Origin: Alphaproteobacteria bacterium UBA3002
GTDB lineage: Bacteria; Pseudomonadota; Alphaproteobacteria; Rickettsiales; UBA3002
Length of the DNA stretch: 26,182 nucleotides
Direction of reading: 5' to 3'
Assembly: GCA_002346425.1 (NCBI GenBank)
Contig: DDZS01000017.1
Span: forward strand, 1 to 26,182
Below are positions 23,398 through 26,182 of this stretch, piece by piece (position 1 is the first letter of the stretch; each line of letters starts with the position of its first letter). Under the pieces are notes generated by a model. The model was given only the letters and a program-made list of their open reading frames with translations. It was not told the origin of the DNA and ran no database searches. A program made the translations under genes and the position numbers.

Positions 23398-24497
23398 TTT
23401 ATCTCGATTATAATGCCACCGCGCCCATGCGCCCTGAAGTGCTCGATGCGATGCAACGATGCGCGCAACTGCCCTGCAATCCTTCATCCGTGCATAAAGC
23501 CGGGCGCGAAGCTCGGCAAAAGTTGGAAGCTGCCCGCAAGACCGTAGCAGATGCGCTGAGTGTCTTTCCAGGTGAGGTGATTTTTACGGCGTCAGGTACG
23601 GAAGCGAATAATCTGGCGCTGAAACAAGCGGGTGAACGCCCCATTCTGGTGAGCGCTTGCGAGCATGATTCGATACAGAAAACTGCCGCCCGCTTGGGGG
23701 GAGACACGATCCGCGTCGATCAATATGGATTAATTGATGTCAACGATCTAGAAGCCAAGTTGCGACTATTAGGGCGCCCGGCGCTGGTCTCCATTCTGTA
23801 TGCCAATAACGAAACCGGCGTTATTCAGTCGATGACGGAACTAGCGCAGGTGGTGCACCGCTATGATGGTCTATTGCATATCGATGCGGTGCAGGCTCTG
23901 GGTAAAATTCCCGTCGATGTCAATCTGCTTGGCGCGGATATGGTAACGCTTTGCGCGCATAAATTAGGGGGACCGGTCGGTATCGGTGCCCTGATCGTGC
24001 GGCAGGATATTCCCGTGACGCCTCAGCTTTATGGGGGGAATCAGGAAGGCGGACGCCGCGCGGGGACCGAATCGGTCTGTCTGGCGAGCGGCTTTGCCGA
24101 AGCGATTCGCCTATCAGACTTCGATGCTATGCAGCAGCTGGGGCAATGGATGCGTGCCATGGAAGCCGATTTATGTGACCAGTTCGGGGGATTGATCATC
24201 GTTGGCCACACCTCGAAGCGCCTGCCGAATACGTCTTGTTTATTAATGCCGCCGCTAAAAAGTGAAATGCAACTGATGCAGCTGGATCTGGCAGGGATCT
24301 GCATCGGCGCAGGTTCGGCCTGTTCTTCCGGACGGATTGCGCCGTCGCGCGTGCTAACCGGCATGGGCTTCGCGCCGGATGTGGCAGCCTGCGCGATTCG
24401 TGTCAGTGCCGGATGGCAAACGACCCAGGACGACTTACAGCAATTTGCCGGGCAATGGGCCGATATTATCGAGCGGGCCTTGAAAAAGGTTGCCTGA
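23394..24497 (+). CDS. NifS/IscS-like cysteine desulfurase (first of two)
   Basis: PLP-dependent enzyme of class V fold taking sulfur from cysteine. The 367-residue protein starts MIYLDYNATAPMRPEVLDAM and shows TASGTEANNLALK, ACEHDS (His91), YANNETGVIQ, HIDAVQALGKIPVD, CAHKLGGPVGIGAL (Lys190, Schiff base) and the active-site loop GAGSACSSGRIAPSRVL (Cys310). It is shorter than IscS and lacks the terminal SIEW-type tail that binds IscU, so it may serve another acceptor. GGGAG precedes ATG 23394, which overlaps the iscR stop (ATGA); a longer frame inside iscR is not supported. In Rickettsia a similar gene precedes iscS. Confidence 0.92.
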   Translation: MIYLDYNATAPMRPEVLDAMQRCAQLPCNPSSVHKAGREARQKLEAARKTVADALSVFPGEVIFTASGTEANNLALKQAGERPILVSACEHDSIQKTAARLGGDTIRVDQYGLIDVNDLEAKLRLLGRPALVSILYANNETGVIQSMTELAQVVHRYDGLLHIDAVQALGKIPVDVNLLGADMVTLCAHKLGGPVGIGALIVRQDIPVTPQLYGGNQEGGRRAGTESVCLASGFAEAIRLSDFDAMQQLGQWMRAMEADLCDQFGGLIIVGHTSKRLPNTSCLLMPPLKSEMQLMQLDLAGICIGAGSACSSGRIAPSRVLTGMGFAPDVAACAIRVSAGWQTTQDDLQQFAGQWADIIERALKKVA

Positions 24498-24504
24498 GCA
24501 CGGC

Positions 24505-24533
24505 TTGACAATACCCGAGTAAATCACTAGGTT
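24505..24533 (+). promoter_or_regulatory. Candidate iscS-iscU promoter
   Basis: A perfect -35 TTGACA (24505-24510) is followed after 17 bp by TAGGTT (24528-24533), a weak -10. The predicted start is near 24540, leaving a leader of about 66 nt before iscS. The IscR-type operator covers the spacer and the -10, so IscR binding would block it. Confidence 0.5.
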
Positions 24534-24535
24534 AT
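24511..24535. promoter_or_regulatory. IscR type-1-like operator
   Basis: The 25-bp stretch starts ATACCCGAGT, continues AAATC, and ends ACTAGGTTAT. By my count 21 of 25 positions agree with the degenerate type-1 IscR consensus of E. coli (ATA-S-YY-GACT, an A/T centre, AGTC-RR-S-TAT). It starts right after TTGACA and covers the -10, the usual place for IscR repression. The regulator gene is two genes upstream. Confidence 0.65.
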
Positions 24536-24536
24536 T

Positions 24537-24582
24537 AGAGCTAACACGAAAACACATAAAAAAGCGTGCAAAACCTAGCTCT
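24537..24582 (+). other. Hairpin in the predicted iscS leader
   Basis: AGAGCTA (24537-24543) pairs perfectly with TAGCTCT (24576-24582); inside, CACG (24545-24548) pairs with CGTG (24565-24568) around an A-rich loop. With the predicted start near 24540 most of the stem would be in the 5' UTR. No T-run follows, so it is not a terminator. The right arm overlaps an alternative pairing, AACCTAG (24572-24578) with CTAGGTT (24527-24533). Confidence 0.4.
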
Positions 24583-24605
24583 CGCGGGTATGCACAGCAG
24601 AAAAA

Positions 24606-25877
24606 ATGAAGAGATTGCCCATGGAATTAGCAGTAAATAACGTCGCCGAGGCGGGGACCCAACGCAAAGGGTTGCCGATCTTTATGGATTATCAGTCGAC
24701 CACCCCATGCGATCCGCGTGTGGTGGATACGATGATTCCGTGGCTGACAGAGAAATTTGGTAATCCGCATTCGCGTAGCCATGCTTACGGGTGGGAAGCT
24801 GAAGAGGCGACCGAAATCGCGCGTCAGCATGTCGCGGGGCTCATCGGCGCTAATCCGAAAGAGATTGTGTTCACCTCCGGCGCGACCGAGTCGAATAATA
24901 TCGCGATCAAAGGCGTCGCGCAGTTTTACAAAGAAAAAAAGAATCATATCGTCACTTTGACGACGGAGCATAAATGCGTGCTCGATTCCTGTCGCCATTT
25001 GGAGCAGCAGGGGTTTGATGTGACCTATCTAAAAGTTCAGAATAATGGTCTGGTGAATCTTGACGATCTGAAAGCTGCGATCACCGATAAAACCGTGATG
25101 GTGTCGATCATGGCGGTGAACAACGAAATCGGCGTGATTCAGCCGCTGAAAGACATTGGCGCGATCTGCCGCGAAAAAGGCGTCTTTTTCCATACCGATG
25201 CCGCGCAGGCCTTTGGCAAAATCCCGCTGGATGTGGAAGAGATGAATATCGACCTGATGTCGATCTCTGGGCATAAAATTTACGGACCCAAAGGGGTGGG
25301 CGCATTATTTGTGCGTCGTCGCCCGCGTGTGCGTATTCAGCCGTTGATCACCGGTGGTGGTCAGGAGCGTGGCTTACGTTCCGGCACGCTGGCAACGCAT
25401 CAGGTGGTTGGGCTTGGGGAAGCCGCGCGTATAGCGAAAGAAACCATGGGCGCGGAAGCAGAGCGTGTTCGCATGTTAAGTGATCGTTTCCTGAAAGCCG
25501 TGATGGATGAGGTGCCGGATGTGTATCTCAATGGCGACCGTGAACATCGCTGGCCGGGCTGCATTAATTTAAGTTTCGCCTATATCGAAGGCGAATCGAT
25601 GATTATGGCGATTAAAGAACTTGCTGTATCTTCGGGTTCGGCGTGTACGTCAGCCTCGCTAGAGCCTTCGTATGTATTACATTCGATCGGCGTAGGCGAC
25701 GATCTGGCGCATACCTCGATCCGTTTTGGTATCGGGCGTTTCACCACGGAAGAAGAAATTGACCGCGCAATTCAAGTAGTACGCGGCAGCATCGAAAAAC
25801 TGCGCAGCATGTCACCCTTATGGGAAATGGCGCAGGAAGGCATTGATATCAACTCGATCGAGTGGTCGGGGCATTAA
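24606..25877 (+). CDS. iscS: Cysteine desulfurase IscS
   Basis: Main housekeeping desulfurase delivering sulfur to IscU. Up to 423 residues: FMDYQSTTPCDPRVVDTM, FTSGATESNNIAIKGVA, TTEHKCVLDSCR (His122), MAVNNEIGVIQP, FHTDAAQAFGKIPLDV, SISGHKIYGPKGVGALF (Lys224, PLP), GGGQERGLRSGT, and the active loop SSGSACTSASLEPSYVL (Cys347). The C-terminus ends EGIDINSIEWSGH, the IscU-interacting tail of true IscS. The first 20 or so residues are an extension beyond the family core; ATG 24606 has no Shine-Dalgarno sequence, and ATG 24621 (MELAV), with GAAGAGA upstream, is a good alternative. iscU follows after 11 bp, and an IscR operator precedes it. Confidence 0.96.
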   Translation: MKRLPMELAVNNVAEAGTQRKGLPIFMDYQSTTPCDPRVVDTMIPWLTEKFGNPHSRSHAYGWEAEEATEIARQHVAGLIGANPKEIVFTSGATESNNIAIKGVAQFYKEKKNHIVTLTTEHKCVLDSCRHLEQQGFDVTYLKVQNNGLVNLDDLKAAITDKTVMVSIMAVNNEIGVIQPLKDIGAICREKGVFFHTDAAQAFGKIPLDVEEMNIDLMSISGHKIYGPKGVGALFVRRRPRVRIQPLITGGGQERGLRSGTLATHQVVGLGEAARIAKETMGAEAERVRMLSDRFLKAVMDEVPDVYLNGDREHRWPGCINLSFAYIEGESMIMAIKELAVSSGSACTSASLEPSYVLHSIGVGDDLAHTSIRFGIGRFTTEEEIDRAIQVVRGSIEKLRSMSPLWEMAQEGIDINSIEWSGH

Positions 25878-25888
25878 GGAGGGAAGTT

Positions 25889-26182
25889 ATGGCTTATTCA
25901 GAAAAAGTAGTCGATCATTATGAGAATCCACGCAATGTGGGCTCGTTTGGCAAAGAAGAAGCAGGTATTGGCACCGGGCTTGTGGGTGCGCCAGCATGTG
26001 GCGATGTAATGAAATTGCAGATTCGCGTCAACGAATCCGGCGTGATTGAAGATGCGAAATTTAAAACCTTTGGCTGCGGCGCGGCGATTGCGTCGTCTTC
26101 GCTGATCACCGAATGGGGAAAAGGCAAAAGCATCGACGAAGCGATGATGATTAAAAATACGCAGATTGCCGAAGAACTGGCC
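25889..26182 (+). CDS. iscU: Fe-S cluster scaffold IscU, partial (runs off the right edge)
   Basis: IscU is the scaffold on which [2Fe-2S] clusters are built from IscS sulfur. The window holds 98 of about 128 residues: MAYSEKVVDHYENPRNVGSF, GAPACGDVMKLQI (Cys37, with the following Asp39 that sets cluster lability), and KFKTFGCGAAIASSSLITEW (Cys63). The third cysteine and the HscA-binding LPPVK segment would lie beyond the edge. A perfect AGGAGG (25877-25882) overlapping the iscS stop precedes ATG 25889. Strong translation and coupling with iscS are expected. Confidence 0.96.
   Translation, partial: MAYSEKVVDHYENPRNVGSFGKEEAGIGTGLVGAPACGDVMKLQIRVNESGVIEDAKFKTFGCGAAIASSSLITEWGKGKSIDEAMMIKNTQIAEELA

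Overview
The window looks like a chromosomal segment of an alphaproteobacterium of moderate G+C, with very dense coding: no gap exceeds about 110 bp. The evidence is a UbiB/UbiE ubiquinone pair, a dnaN-recF-gyrB cluster, heterotetrameric glycyl-tRNA synthetase genes, a three-cysteine IscR, and two consecutive cysteine desulfurase genes ahead of iscU (a layout I know from Rickettsia and relatives). I cannot place it more finely. No tRNA, rRNA, CRISPR array, insertion sequence or phage gene was seen.

Layout. 1-853 (minus): start of ubiB and all of ubiE. 886-4284 (plus): mutM, glmS and a cyclic-nucleotide-binding/FHA fusion protein. 4252-7839 is an accessory, probably envelope-related block: a prepilin-peptidase-like membrane protein without recognisable catalytic aspartates, an unrecognised protein, a sulfotransferase with a coiled-coil tail, and a divergent membrane glycosyltransferase. 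7905-12999 (minus) is the replication/ribosome block: dnaN, recF, gyrB, rpmB, followed upstream by a GNAT acetyltransferase. 13716-19000 (plus) holds trpS, glyQ, two tandem DUF2059 secreted proteins, panD and glyS. 18997-20265 (minus) is tyrS, and 20305-21405 (plus) is anmK. 21451-22176 (minus) is an alpha/beta hydrolase. 22265-26182 (plus) is a sulfur/iron-sulfur block: cysE, iscR, a NifS-like desulfurase, iscS and the start of iscU.

How the genes connect. cysE, iscR and the first desulfurase are joined by ATGA overlaps, so cysteine synthesis, the Fe-S sensor and a sulfur donor are probably co-translated. A strong IscR type-1-like operator lies in the next gap over a TTGACA promoter, so IscR probably represses iscS-iscU. 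GlyRS subunits are split by two putative periplasmic proteins and panD. Four genes without a Shine-Dalgarno sequence (glmS, glyQ, glyS and the glycosyltransferase) have promoter-like hexamers ending 6-8 nt before the start codon, suggesting leaderless mRNAs. A perfect DnaA box lies between recF and gyrB. Convergent neighbours overlap at their 3' ends and clear intrinsic terminators are lacking.
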